Below, one piece after another: positions 1-8,357 of a DNA stretch of 64,000 nucleotides. Position 1 is the first letter of the stretch. The number at the start of each line of letters is the position of its first letter. The notes below the pieces were generated by a model, which saw only the letters and a list, made by a program, of their open reading frames with translations, was not told the origin of the DNA and did no database searches. A program made the translations under genes and the position numbers. Source of the stretch: Salirhabdus salicampi (GTDB lineage: Bacteria > Bacillota > Bacilli > Bacillales > Alkalibacillaceae); NCBI RefSeq assembly GCF_024259515.1, contig NZ_JANBWE010000002.1, positions 248,001 to 312,000 of the forward strand, in the 5' to 3' direction.

Positions 1-285
1 CCCAATTTCAACTGCACCACGAACCGGTACACCTTTAAACCCAATATCACCAATAACGTCACGTTTTGGATTCCAGATCACCCATGGACCGAATCCCAAT
101 ATTGTTTTATCATACTTAAAATGTTCTATATATAATGGGAGCAACGCCCTTAAACCATGGTGGGGCCATGAATTGTGGAAAGCTGCTTTTTGTTTCTGGA
201 AAAATAACTCCTTGTTTCGAATCAACGTATTGGCGTCCTCTAGCGATAGAGCTTGTATTTCCATGCGATCGGTTGTAATCCTCAT
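1..285 (-). CDS. GNAT-family N-acetyltransferase, partial (C-terminus beyond window)
   Basis: The first 95 residues of a protein whose 3' end lies outside the window. The N-terminus (MRITTDRMEIQALSLEDAN) and the later stretch GFGPWVIWNPKRDVIGDIGF look like the start of the acetyltransferase fold in single-domain GNAT proteins, where an early strand is followed by a loop and a G-rich strand. The acetyl-CoA binding motif would lie downstream and is not visible, so substrate and exact family are unknown. The ATG is preceded by GGGGGAT and sits just 3' of the DUF420 gene on the same strand, so it may be the last gene of the cta transcript. Confidence 0.6.
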   Translation of the reverse strand, partial: MRITTDRMEIQALSLEDANTLIRNKELFFQKQKAAFHNSWPHHGLRALLPLYIEHFKYDKTILGFGPWVIWNPKRDVIGDIGFKGVPVRGAVEIG

Positions 286-298
286 AAAAAATCCCCCA

Positions 299-754
299 TT
301 AAAAGCCGAAGATCGCTTTTAACATGCTTGTTGTTTCTCCTCCATCATACAGTACGTATAAAAGCAAATAAACAACTACACCTGTAGAAGCGGTGAAAAA
401 CCATATAATACTTGTAACAGGACCAATTTTTTCATGTTTCGTAATGTTACGTTTAAATGCTAATGTTAACGTAACAATACCGAACACTGCCCCAACTGTT
501 GCAAGTATAATATGAAAAATTAAGAAAATCGTATAATAAATTTTGATATCATCAGGACCACCAAATGACGTATTCCCTAAAAGTACTGTTCTGGACGCAT
601 ATATAATAAAGAATAAAATCGCTAAAATGGCCGCGGTAATCATCGCTTTTTTATGTGCTTTTTTTCGTTTTTTTATAATGAAAGCCCAGCCTATTGCAAC
701 AAATATTGCACTAAGAACAATAAATAGTGTACTTAAAGTTGGTAGTAAATGCAT
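299..754 (-). CDS. DUF420 membrane protein (YozB-like)
   Basis: A 151-residue protein with four hydrophobic helices, at about residues 8-27, 37-57, 74-99 and 117-136, separated by short basic loops (KKRKKAHKK, KRNITKHEK). Histidines at the helix ends (MHLLPTL, FLIFHIILA) are typical of DUF420 proteins. In Bacillus the homologue YozB lies directly after ctaG, as here, so a role near cytochrome oxidase assembly or heme/copper handling is plausible but only by context. ctaG ends 25 bp upstream. The family call is fairly secure; the function is unknown. Confidence 0.8.
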   Translation of the reverse strand: MHLLPTLSTLFIVLSAIFVAIGWAFIIKKRKKAHKKAMITAAILAILFFIIYASRTVLLGNTSFGGPDDIKIYYTIFLIFHIILATVGAVFGIVTLTLAFKRNITKHEKIGPVTSIIWFFTASTGVVVYLLLYVLYDGGETTSMLKAIFGF

Positions 755-779
755 AAGTTAATCTCCTCTCATTTCGTTG

Positions 780-1670
780 TTACGTGTTTGGAATTGGGTC
801 TATACCTCGATTTTCACTGTGAAACCAAGAATAGAACACTTTCGCTAATATACCGCCATAAATAAATTCTTGAAGTACCTTCATAATAATGCCCCCAGCC
901 TGTTGGTCATGTAGTGTAGTAATATCCGAAAATAGTTCAGGACCACTTAGAGTTATCCCTTGTAACACATCAACAGGTACACATAAACTTAAAGCATTAA
1001 TCCATGCTTGAGCGTCAGAGTAGGTGGCGTAAAGTGGCATCGAAGAAAACATAATTAAACCGCATGCAGGTGTAATCAAAACACCATTACCAAAAATATA
1101 CAATATTTTAAACAACGGTTTCATTGTTTGTTGTTCCTTAATTGGCGTAAATAGGGGCCACCACATACAAAAGGCAGCAAAGAGTAAAATGATCGAAAAG
1201 ATAGCATGTACAATTTCATGACTCTTCGAGTAATCTAATATTGCTGGAATATGATATATAGAAAACAGTCCGTTAAACACGAGTACTGCAATTAATGGCT
1301 TAGTAAATAATCGTAAAATAGCTGATAACCCTTTTATTCGAAATACCTTTTGCCATACCCAAGTTGGAATACCACGAATAATTAAGATTGGAAATACTAA
1401 ATAATAAAAGGCCATTTGAATCATGTGGGCCATTAATAATATATGAGACATTAAATCAATCGGAGATCCTTTCATCACATATAAGAGGAAAAGTCCAAAG
1501 TAGAACGACACTTGTTGCTTTACTGTTGGTTTTTCCACATTCCCTCCGAACTTTTGACGTAGAGGACCTGTGATTAAGTAATAAGCAATGGCTATAAATA
1601 GAACATATAATAAAAAGTACGGACTCCATAATGCCCGGAAACCGAAGATTTGTAATTTTGACCACATCAT
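780..1670 (-). CDS. ctaG: Cytochrome c oxidase assembly factor CtaG (caa3 type)
   Basis: Polytopic membrane protein of about 296 residues needed in Bacillus for assembly of active caa3 oxidase, probably in copper delivery. Hydrophobic segments run almost continuously and include the conserved stretches LMSHILLMAHMIQM and SIYHIP, whose His and Met residues could bind copper. The in-frame TTG further upstream is rejected as start: GGAG lies 6 nt before the ATG at 1670, giving MMWSKLQIFGFRALWSPY. It is the next gene after ctaF but is separated from it by a strong hairpin terminator, and a TATAAT element at 1704-1709 could give it its own transcript. Confidence 0.9.
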   Translation of the reverse strand: MMWSKLQIFGFRALWSPYFLLYVLFIAIAYYLITGPLRQKFGGNVEKPTVKQQVSFYFGLFLLYVMKGSPIDLMSHILLMAHMIQMAFYYLVFPILIIRGIPTWVWQKVFRIKGLSAILRLFTKPLIAVLVFNGLFSIYHIPAILDYSKSHEIVHAIFSIILLFAAFCMWWPLFTPIKEQQTMKPLFKILYIFGNGVLITPACGLIMFSSMPLYATYSDAQAWINALSLCVPVDVLQGITLSGPELFSDITTLHDQQAGGIIMKVLQEFIYGGILAKVFYSWFHSENRGIDPIPNT

Positions 1671-1776
1671 TGTCAACTCCAATTAAATGCTTTTTTCTCC
1701 CCTATTATAACTGATTTTATATGACAACTCTAAGTATTCCACCATCGTTCCCAAAATTGTCAAAAAACAAACAAAA

Positions 1777-1801
1777 AAACCGGAGCTTCCTGCTCCGGTT
1801 T
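1777..1801 (-). terminator. Rho-independent terminator after ctaF
   Basis: Perfect stem AAACCGGAGC / GCTCCGGTTT with a TTCCT loop, followed on the minus strand by seven T (1770-1776). It lies just after the ctaF stop and before ctaG. Confidence 0.9.
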
Positions 1802-1805
1802 ATCA

Positions 1806-2126
1806 TTATAACCATACAATTGTCGTTAAGGCTAAAATGGTTAACACTGCTGCAAATACTCCTGAGTATATCATTAAAGCTGGCAATTCATGACCTCTGT
1901 CCTTCATGTGCATGAAGTAATAAAGCTGGAACATCACCTGTACTGCAGCTAACACGATTATGATCGGTATTACGAACGTTTTACTATAATCCCCCATTAC
2001 TAATCCGAAAGCAATGATAGTAAAAACGATCATTAATGCGAATGAGATGTTGTGATACTTTAACTCTTCCCGATGTTTGTTTTTATAAAATTCAGCCTGT
2101 TGTGTGGAATTGGTGTTCTTTTCCAT
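1806..2126 (-). CDS. ctaF: Cytochrome caa3 oxidase subunit IV (CtaF)
   Basis: Small membrane subunit (106 residues) of the caa3-type cytochrome c oxidase. A charged N-terminal segment (about 1-25) is followed by three hydrophobic helices, with the motif QLYYFMHMKDRGHE in the loop before the last one; this motif is characteristic of the COX4-like prokaryotic family. It does not bind redox centres and is thought to stabilise the complex. Start ATG is preceded by GGTGGGG at 6 nt spacing. It begins 3 bp after ctaE ends, so translation of the two is probably coupled. Confidence 0.92.
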   Translation of the reverse strand: MEKNTNSTQQAEFYKNKHREELKYHNISFALMIVFTIIAFGLVMGDYSKTFVIPIIIVLAAVQVMFQLYYFMHMKDRGHELPALMIYSGVFAAVLTILALTTIVWL

Positions 2127-2129
2127 TAA

Positions 2130-2762
2130 TTACCCCACCTTCCCCATCAAATAAACAACCGTAAAGATGAATACCCAAACAACGTCAATAAAGTGCCAAT
2201 ATAAGCTTGCTACATAAAACTTCGGTGCGTTGTAGAGATTCAATCCGCGTTTATAGTTTCGAACAATTAATGTCATGATCCATAATAGACCAAACAATAC
2301 GTGGGCACCGTGGAATCCTACTAATGAATAGAATGCAGATCCAAATGCGTGTGCCGTAAATGTATGATGATATTCATGAGCGTAATGATAGAACTCATAA
2401 ACTTCTAGACCTAAGAAGGTTGCACCTAATGCAACTGTGATTAGGAGCCAGAATACCATCTTTTTAAAGTTATTGTTTTTCATGTGGTACATCGCATATA
2501 CACTTGTTAAGGAACTTGACAAAAGGATTACTGTCATCAAGAAAACTAATCCTAAGCCAAACAATTCCTGGGTAGTATACCCATCTTGATTACCGAAAGA
2601 ATTCTTCAGTGCTAAGTATGTTCCGAATAAGGTTGCAAAAAGTACAGTCTCGCCGCCTAAGAAAAACCAAAAACCTAAAAATTTATTTTTCCCTTCAAGG
2701 GTGGCTTTTTCGGGTTCTTGTGGTAATTCACCAGACTTTAGTACATCTTCATGTGCTCCCAT
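2130..2762 (-). CDS. ctaE: Cytochrome caa3 oxidase subunit III (CtaE)
   Basis: Subunit III of the heme-copper oxidase, 210 residues, without redox cofactors. Five hydrophobic helices follow a soluble N-terminus (MGAHEDVLKSGELPQEPEK). Typical signatures are WFFLGGETVLFATLFGTY near residue 32 and VGFHGAHVLFGLLWI near 148, matching the COX3 core of Bacillus caa3 oxidases. The ATG overlaps the ctaD stop (TAATG), so it is translationally coupled to ctaD and made in step with subunit I. Confidence 0.95.
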   Translation of the reverse strand: MGAHEDVLKSGELPQEPEKATLEGKNKFLGFWFFLGGETVLFATLFGTYLALKNSFGNQDGYTTQELFGLGLVFLMTVILLSSSLTSVYAMYHMKNNNFKKMVFWLLITVALGATFLGLEVYEFYHYAHEYHHTFTAHAFGSAFYSLVGFHGAHVLFGLLWIMTLIVRNYKRGLNLYNAPKFYVASLYWHFIDVVWVFIFTVVYLMGKVG

Positions 2763-4627
2763 TAGTCCCTCGCCCCCTCTTCTTCTAAATCTTCTTTATG
2801 AATGTGATAACCTACATCATCAACTAAAGAACGAGCTGCCATAGCACCGAGAGTAATAAGTAATCCTACAGCAATGGCAATATATCCACCTATTTCAGTG
2901 TCTACTCGATATATTACTCCAAATCCGGCGATAAATAAACCGAGTGAAATAATAAATGGTAGAATGGACCCGTTTGGCATATGGATATCGTCAACAGGCT
3001 CGGATGGAATAATTTTCCCGTTACCTTGCATCTTCTCAACCCATAACGGATCTTGACCACGAACTAGAGGTGTTTGTTTAAAGTTATACTCTGGCGTTGG
3101 TGAAGGAATCGCCCATTCTAGTGTACGACCATCCCATGGGTCACCATTCGTAATTTTTTCACCTTTTGTATGTGTTCTAATGATGTTATAGAAGAACAAG
3201 ATAGAACCGATCGCCATAAAGATCGCACCAAATGTACTTATAATATTTCCAATTTCTAACCCTTGATCAGGTAGGAATTTCCAATATCTACGTGGCATTC
3301 CCATTAAACCAAGGAAGTGCTGAATAAAGAATGTTAGATGGAAACCAATAAAGAACAACCAGAATGTCCACTTGCCCAGTTTTTCATCTAAAATTCTACC
3401 AAACATACGTGGCCACCAATAATGTAGCCCAGCAAAGATTCCAAATACTACTCCACCCACAATGACATAGTGGAAGTGGGCAACTACGAAATAAGAATCG
3501 TGGTACTGATAGTCTGCTGCTGCTGACGCCAGCATAACACCTGTAATACCACCTAACGTAAATGTAGGAATGAATGCCACTGACCATAACATAGCAGTCG
3601 TCATCCTTATACTTCCACCCCACATCGTTAACAACCAGTTAAAGATTTTAATACCAGTAGGTACTGCAATGGCCATCGTAGCGATAGCGAAAATTGAGTT
3701 TGCGATTGGTCCCATACCTACAGTAAACATGTGGTGGGCCCATACCATAAACCCTAAAAACGCAATTAATACGGTAGCAAATACCATTGATGAATATCCG
3801 AATAAACGTTTCTTCGAGAACGTTGTTAAAATATCACTAAAGATACCAAAGGCCGGTAGAATTAGGATATACACCTCGGGGTGTCCAAATATCCAAAAGA
3901 TGTGTTCCCAAATCACTTCGTTCCCACCAAAATCTGATAAGAAGAACTTACCGCCAAACAGTCGGTCAAATGTTAAGAAGAATAAACCGATTGTTAGTGC
4001 TGGGAAAGCAAAAAGAATAAGTACACTTGCCACGAATGTTGTCCATGTAAACAGTGGCATACGCATATATGTCATACCCGGTGCACGCATATTAATGATG
4101 GTAACCATAAAGTTAATACCTGCCATTAACGTACCAAAACCGGAAATCTGTAATCCTAGTGCATAAAAGTCAACACCATGTCCAGGTGATAATACGGATA
4201 ATGGAGCATAAGCAGTCCAACCTGCGTCAGGTGCTCCTCCTAGGAACCATGCACAATTAAGTAAAATTCCTCCAAATACAAATAACCATAAACCTAATGC
4301 GTTTACAAATGGAAACGCTACGTCACGAGCACCAATTTGTAACGGTACTACTGCGTTCATTAGTGCAAACAACAACGGCATAGCCGCTAAGAAAATCATT
4401 GTTGTTCCGTGCATTGTTAAAATTTCATTGTAGAATTGTGCACTGACAAAATTATTGTCAGGTGCGATTAGCTGGATACGAATGAGCATAGCTTCTAATC
4501 CACCTAATAGGAAGAAAAACCCTCCACCTATTAGATATAAAATGGCAATTTTTTTATGGTCAACTGTTGTTAAGTAGTCCCATAAAACGGCGCCGAAGCC
4601 ACGCTTTTGAGCTGTAGCTTTACTCAC
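2762..4627 (-). CDS. ctaD: Cytochrome caa3 oxidase subunit I (CtaD)
   Basis: Catalytic subunit of 621 residues that reduces O2 to water and pumps protons in the cytoplasmic membrane. All metal ligands are present: His73 (low-spin heme), the His249-Pro-Glu-Val-Tyr253 motif with the CuB ligand and the cross-linking Tyr, His298-His299 (CuB), and His384/His386 in HFHYV (high-spin heme a3 and low-spin heme). Twelve or more helices plus a soluble C-terminal extension are typical of the Gram-positive CtaD. It lies between ctaC and ctaE, and the stop codon overlaps the ctaE start. An antisense ORF of 198 codons inside it is a shadow. Confidence 0.98.
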   Translation of the reverse strand: MSKATAQKRGFGAVLWDYLTTVDHKKIAILYLIGGGFFFLLGGLEAMLIRIQLIAPDNNFVSAQFYNEILTMHGTTMIFLAAMPLLFALMNAVVPLQIGARDVAFPFVNALGLWLFVFGGILLNCAWFLGGAPDAGWTAYAPLSVLSPGHGVDFYALGLQISGFGTLMAGINFMVTIINMRAPGMTYMRMPLFTWTTFVASVLILFAFPALTIGLFFLTFDRLFGGKFFLSDFGGNEVIWEHIFWIFGHPEVYILILPAFGIFSDILTTFSKKRLFGYSSMVFATVLIAFLGFMVWAHHMFTVGMGPIANSIFAIATMAIAVPTGIKIFNWLLTMWGGSIRMTTAMLWSVAFIPTFTLGGITGVMLASAAADYQYHDSYFVVAHFHYVIVGGVVFGIFAGLHYWWPRMFGRILDEKLGKWTFWLFFIGFHLTFFIQHFLGLMGMPRRYWKFLPDQGLEIGNIISTFGAIFMAIGSILFFYNIIRTHTKGEKITNGDPWDGRTLEWAIPSPTPEYNFKQTPLVRGQDPLWVEKMQGNGKIIPSEPVDDIHMPNGSILPFIISLGLFIAGFGVIYRVDTEIGGYIAIAVGLLITLGAMAARSLVDDVGYHIHKEDLEEEGARD

Positions 4628-4680
4628 GCTAAGAACCTCCCTTAAACAATGATAACCTTTCGAACAAATTGTTCAGAAGA

Positions 4681-5886
4681 TTATTCTTCTGTATTATTTT
4701 CGCTTTCTTCTTCATTTTCTGTATCATCTGTTTCTTCTTCGGTTTCTTCAGTATCTTCTGTTTCAGTTGTATCTTCTTCTTTATCTTTCGCTTTCAAGTA
4801 CACCCCATCTTCTGCAGATTCTGGGCCGATATCACTTGGTTTTAGCGTCATTAAGTATTCAGCAATCTTTTCTGCCTCTTCATAACTTGGCATTGGATAA
4901 TTGTTCGTCATACGGTTACCCGGTTTGAACTTTTCAGGATTTAAAATCCATTCAATTAAGTTCTCCTCGTTGTACTCAATTACACCCGCAATTGTAGTAC
5001 GTTGACCAAAGTTGGTAACATTTGGACCAACCGCTGATGGAGATGAACCTATCGCATGACATGCAATACAGCTATTTTCTTCAAACAACTCTTTACCTTC
5101 AGCTGCTGTAGGACTAAGTGTATCTTCATCTGCTGCAACATTGACATTTTGCATATCTTCTACCCATTGATCAAATTCTCCAGGACTTACTGCAATTACT
5201 TTAAAGTCCATAATGGAGTGTGAAGGTCCACATAATTCTGCACATTTCCCCCAGTAAATACCTTCCTGGTATGCATGAAGGAACATTTCGTTATCACCGG
5301 CTCCTGGATTCGTATCCATCTTACCAGAAATAGATGGCACCCAGAACGAGTGAATTACGTCGTTTGATTTCATTGTTAGATATACACGTTGATCAGTAGG
5401 AATATATAAATCCTGACTAGTCTGAATATCTAAATTTTGATAATTGAAATGCCACCAATACTGGTTCCCTGTTACCTCAATCCATAGTGCATCTTCATCT
5501 ACATTTCCTTCTTCGGTAGTAGGGGTTGTATCGGATAGCGCAAATGTGTACTGTACGGTTGGTACAGCAAGAATAAGTAATAAAATAATTGGAATAACAG
5601 TCCATAACGTTTCCAACAAGTGACTTCCCTCAGTTTGTTTCGGAATGAAGTCCTCTTGTCCTTTCTTTTGACGGAAACGGACTAAAACTATGGTATAAAT
5701 AACCATTACAACAACGAAGACGAAGACCATAATTCCGATACTTAATAGCATTAAGTCGTAAATCATTTCTGATCCTTCACCTTTCGGTTGCAAGGCGCTT
5801 AAGTATGGCTTTCCACACCCTGAGAGCAGCAATGCTAAACCACTTACTAAAAATAGAGCGCGAAAACGTCCCATCCATCCTTTCAT
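4681..5886 (-). CDS. ctaC: Cytochrome caa3 oxidase subunit II with fused cytochrome c (CtaC)
   Basis: Electron-entry subunit, 401 residues. Signal peptide with lipobox LSGC (lipidated Cys24), two transmembrane helices (about 43-68, 91-114), then the extracellular CuA cupredoxin domain with ligands His179, Cys215, Cys219, His223 and Met226. A cytochrome c domain follows with heme site CIACH (Cys273, Cys276, His277) and probable axial Met332. The last 35 residues are almost all Glu/Asp/Thr and have no counterpart in the family core; this fits an exported protein of a salt-tolerant species. RBS AGAGAGGT lies before the ATG. ctaD follows after 53 bp. Confidence 0.97.
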   Translation of the reverse strand: MKGWMGRFRALFLVSGLALLLSGCGKPYLSALQPKGEGSEMIYDLMLLSIGIMVFVFVVVMVIYTIVLVRFRQKKGQEDFIPKQTEGSHLLETLWTVIPIILLLILAVPTVQYTFALSDTTPTTEEGNVDEDALWIEVTGNQYWWHFNYQNLDIQTSQDLYIPTDQRVYLTMKSNDVIHSFWVPSISGKMDTNPGAGDNEMFLHAYQEGIYWGKCAELCGPSHSIMDFKVIAVSPGEFDQWVEDMQNVNVAADEDTLSPTAAEGKELFEENSCIACHAIGSSPSAVGPNVTNFGQRTTIAGVIEYNEENLIEWILNPEKFKPGNRMTNNYPMPSYEEAEKIAEYLMTLKPSDIGPESAEDGVYLKAKDKEEDTTETEDTEETEEETDDTENEEESENNTEE

Positions 5887-5951
5887 TGGGTTGATACCTC
5901 TCTTTCTCTTTTTAAGTGTTCAATGTATTTTGGTGAATAAATATATATAAC

Positions 5952-5976
5952 CAGGAAAACGAATTTCGTTTTCCTG
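5952..5976 (-). terminator. Perfect hairpin between ctaB and ctaC (attenuator or processing site)
   Basis: Inverted repeat CAGGAAAACGAA / TTCGTTTTCCTG with a single central base. On the minus strand it is followed only by a mixed AT stretch (TTATATATATTT), not a clean T run, so it may be a partial terminator or an RNA stabiliser separating ctaB from the oxidase structural genes. Confidence 0.55.
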
Positions 5977-5991
5977 ATGTATGAATGAATT

Positions 5992-6927
5992 TTAAAATCC
6001 TGGTATCGTCACAAGAATCATGGCAAAAAAGAAAATCATTAAATAGTTAAGTGAATAAATGAACATCCACTTTGCCCATTTCAAATCGTCTTTCATAAAA
6101 AAGCCATAAATAGATAGTACGAGCCACCCAACATTTAGCAATGAAGCGAGTATGAGGAAAAACATTCCTAATGACCCTAAATAAAATGGTAATGGCAGTA
6201 AACAAGCAATGTAAACAGCTATTTGTCTTTTCGTAATTGGAAAACCGTGTACGACAGGTAGCATTGGGATACCAGCGTCACGATATTCCTTTGTTTTCAT
6301 CATTGCTAATGCTAAAAAGTGTGGCGTTTGCCATATAAACATAATTAAAAATAATACAAATACAGCCGGATGGAAATAGGGATCAACAGCAGTCCAGCCT
6401 ATAACCGGAGGTGCTGCCCCTGAAAAACTACCTATTGCTGTATTAATTGTATAACGGCGTTTAGACCACATTGTATACAAAACGACATACGTAAACCAGC
6501 CTAGAAAACCGAACAGGGCTGCTACAGGTGTCGTTAAAAACAAACAAATAAGACCTAAAAAGGTAAAACCGATTCCTAACATTAAAATATGCTGTAATGA
6601 CATTGTTCCCGTTACTGTAGGTCGGTTACTCGTCCTTTTCATTTTAAAATCAATATCACGATCATAATAATTATTTAATACGCATCCTCCAGCTATTACT
6701 AATGATGTACCTAGCATAACGAGGACGAACGTTTCCCATTGTGCAACAAACGATGTGCCAGAAAAATATAATGCCATCCAAAATCCAGCAAACGTTGTAA
6801 TTAAATTAGAATTAATAATACCAACTTTAATTAATGATAGAAAGTCTGCCCAATATGTTCGTTCACCATCTTGTTGCGCTTGATCCATAATCGGAGATGC
6901 AGTATTGATTGTCCTAGGGTTATTCAT
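5992..6927 (-). CDS. ctaB: Protoheme IX farnesyltransferase (heme O synthase)
   Basis: Membrane prenyltransferase that attaches a farnesyl chain to heme B, making heme O, the precursor of heme A for the caa3 oxidase. The UbiA-family signature NNYYDRDIDFKMKRTSNRP carries the first Asp-rich metal/diphosphate site, followed by about eight helices and a second loop with TKEYRDAGIPMLP. The longer frame starting at 7029 is rejected: GAGGAAGG stands before the ATG at 6927, which gives MNNPRTINTAS and 311 residues, close to the Bacillus length. Divergent from ctaA. Confidence 0.95.
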   Translation of the reverse strand: MNNPRTINTASPIMDQAQQDGERTYWADFLSLIKVGIINSNLITTFAGFWMALYFSGTSFVAQWETFVLVMLGTSLVIAGGCVLNNYYDRDIDFKMKRTSNRPTVTGTMSLQHILMLGIGFTFLGLICLFLTTPVAALFGFLGWFTYVVLYTMWSKRRYTINTAIGSFSGAAPPVIGWTAVDPYFHPAVFVLFLIMFIWQTPHFLALAMMKTKEYRDAGIPMLPVVHGFPITKRQIAVYIACLLPLPFYLGSLGMFFLILASLLNVGWLVLSIYGFFMKDDLKWAKWMFIYSLNYLMIFFFAMILVTIPGF

Positions 6928-7401
6928 CAATAGCCTTCCTCTCTGTTGCTCAATCCAAAAATCCGAACATAAGGATACATCATTGCACCTTACATGTACA
7001 AGTCCTAAAAAACGGATAGATATTGTCACTCAAAAACATCAACATTAATTGTACCACTTAATGCCTATCAGTTCTATTTAATCACAGATTTTCATCGAAA
7101 ATGTGACAAAAAAATGAACATTCATTTATAAATAGGAAATGGATCTTTTTTATGTAGTATTATTGTGAAATGCACAGACAGTTATAACCTTAATGTAGCT
7201 TTCCCTCACATCTCTTATTTATTTCTAGCAAACAACGAAAGACAATGCAAGGTTTTTTTCAAATTTACACCAAATGGGCGGAAAATCTTACATAACACTA
7301 AATAACTGTTTTTCAACTCATTTATAATTATTTTGCAATGATTGAATCTTTTATATTACTATGAACATGGTTAGTTGCCTGAAATGTTGTGAGGTGGAGA
7401 A
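6928..7401. promoter_or_regulatory. Divergent ctaB/ctaA control region
   Basis: 474 bp without a gene between two divergent heme A genes. Toward ctaB there is an extended -10 (TGG then TACAAT, complement at 7048-7053). A palindrome AATGAA-CA-TTCATT lies at 7113-7126, and TTGTGAAAT at 7163-7171 resembles the half-sites bound by ResD in Bacillus cta promoters. Toward ctaA, TTGCAA followed 18 bp later by TACTAT is the best sigma-A-like pair. These assignments are read by eye and are weak individually; no coding sequence was seen. Confidence 0.4.
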
Positions 7402-8322
7402 ATGATTCGAATATTAAAATGGCTTTCCATATTATCAACGTTAGGAATGTTAGTTGTGTTGGTTGGTGGAGCCTTAGTTACAAAGACAAACTCAGGTATG
7501 GGATGCGGGCGAAGTTGGCCTTTATGTGACGGGAAACTTATACCAAGTAAAATTACAACAGAGCTAGTCATTGAATTAAGTCATAGAATGGTTTCCGGTA
7601 CTGTCGGTATATTAGTGCTTGCTTTATCGATATTGGCTTGGAAATGTTATGGACACATTCGAGAAACAAAGTTTTTAGCTATTATGTCAATTTTTTTCCT
7701 CGTATTACAAGGTTTAATTGGCGCAGCTGCCGTTGTTTGGGGGCAATCGGATTTCGTACTGGCAATGCATTTCGGAATTTCTCTCATATCGTTTGCAGCT
7801 GTTTTCTTATTAACCCTTTTAATCTTTGAAATTGATCAAAAATTTGATGCAAAATCTCTGCTTATCAAAAAGAGACTACGTGTTCAGTTCTATGCCTTTT
7901 TCGTTTACACATTATGCGTCGTATATACCGGCGCACTTGTAAGGCATGCTAAGGCGAGTCTTGTTTGTAAGAGCTGGCCTTTATGTGACGGGATGACAAT
8001 GAATGTTTCGACTTTGAGCTTCGAGCAATGGGTTCAAATGGGTCACCGATTAGCTGCGGCTACCCTCTTCATATGGGTTATTTACATATCAATCCAAGTT
8101 TGGAAAGAGTACCGCACGAACAAAGTTATGTATATAGGATGGGGAATTGGTCTAGGACTTATGACTCTCCAAGTTACATTAGGTGCCTTAGTAATCGTGA
8201 CATATTTAAATCTATATATAGCATTGTTACATGCGCTTATCATTTCCTGTTTCTTCGGTTTACTCAGTTACTATATTTTACTCTCCAACCGAAGTGCCAA
8301 ATACGAAAAAGAAATAAACTAA
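7402..8322 (+). CDS. ctaA: Heme A synthase
   Basis: Converts heme O to heme A by two successive hydroxylations of a methyl group. The 306-residue protein has eight helices in two similar halves. Each half carries the conserved Cys pair in WPLCDG context (Cys35/Cys42 and Cys189/Cys195) and two heme-binding His (His61, His123, His215, His277), all present. The ATG follows GAGGTGGAG. It is transcribed away from ctaB, as in Bacillus, and ends in a hairpin terminator shared with the convergent pycA. Confidence 0.97.
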   Translation: MIRILKWLSILSTLGMLVVLVGGALVTKTNSGMGCGRSWPLCDGKLIPSKITTELVIELSHRMVSGTVGILVLALSILAWKCYGHIRETKFLAIMSIFFLVLQGLIGAAAVVWGQSDFVLAMHFGISLISFAAVFLLTLLIFEIDQKFDAKSLLIKKRLRVQFYAFFVYTLCVVYTGALVRHAKASLVCKSWPLCDGMTMNVSTLSFEQWVQMGHRLAAATLFIWVIYISIQVWKEYRTNKVMYIGWGIGLGLMTLQVTLGALVIVTYLNLYIALLHALIISCFFGLLSYYILLSNRSAKYEKEIN

Positions 8323-8357
8323 AAGAATCCCCACAGATATTCTGTGGGGATTCTTTT
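8321..8357. terminator. Bidirectional terminator between ctaA and pycA
   Basis: Stem of 17 bp (AAAAGAATCCCCACAGA / TCTGTGGGGATTCTTTT) with a 3-nt loop. A and T runs at the two ends let it work for both convergent genes. The stop codons of both genes lie inside it. Confidence 0.92.

Noticed and set aside
3570-4166. 198-codon plus-strand ORF
   Set aside because: Fully antisense to ctaD in a conserved catalytic region; no RBS or family match.
6928-7029. Longer ctaB start at 7029
   Set aside because: The extra 34 residues lack a clear RBS, while GAGGAAGG stands before the ATG at 6927 and gives a normal family length.
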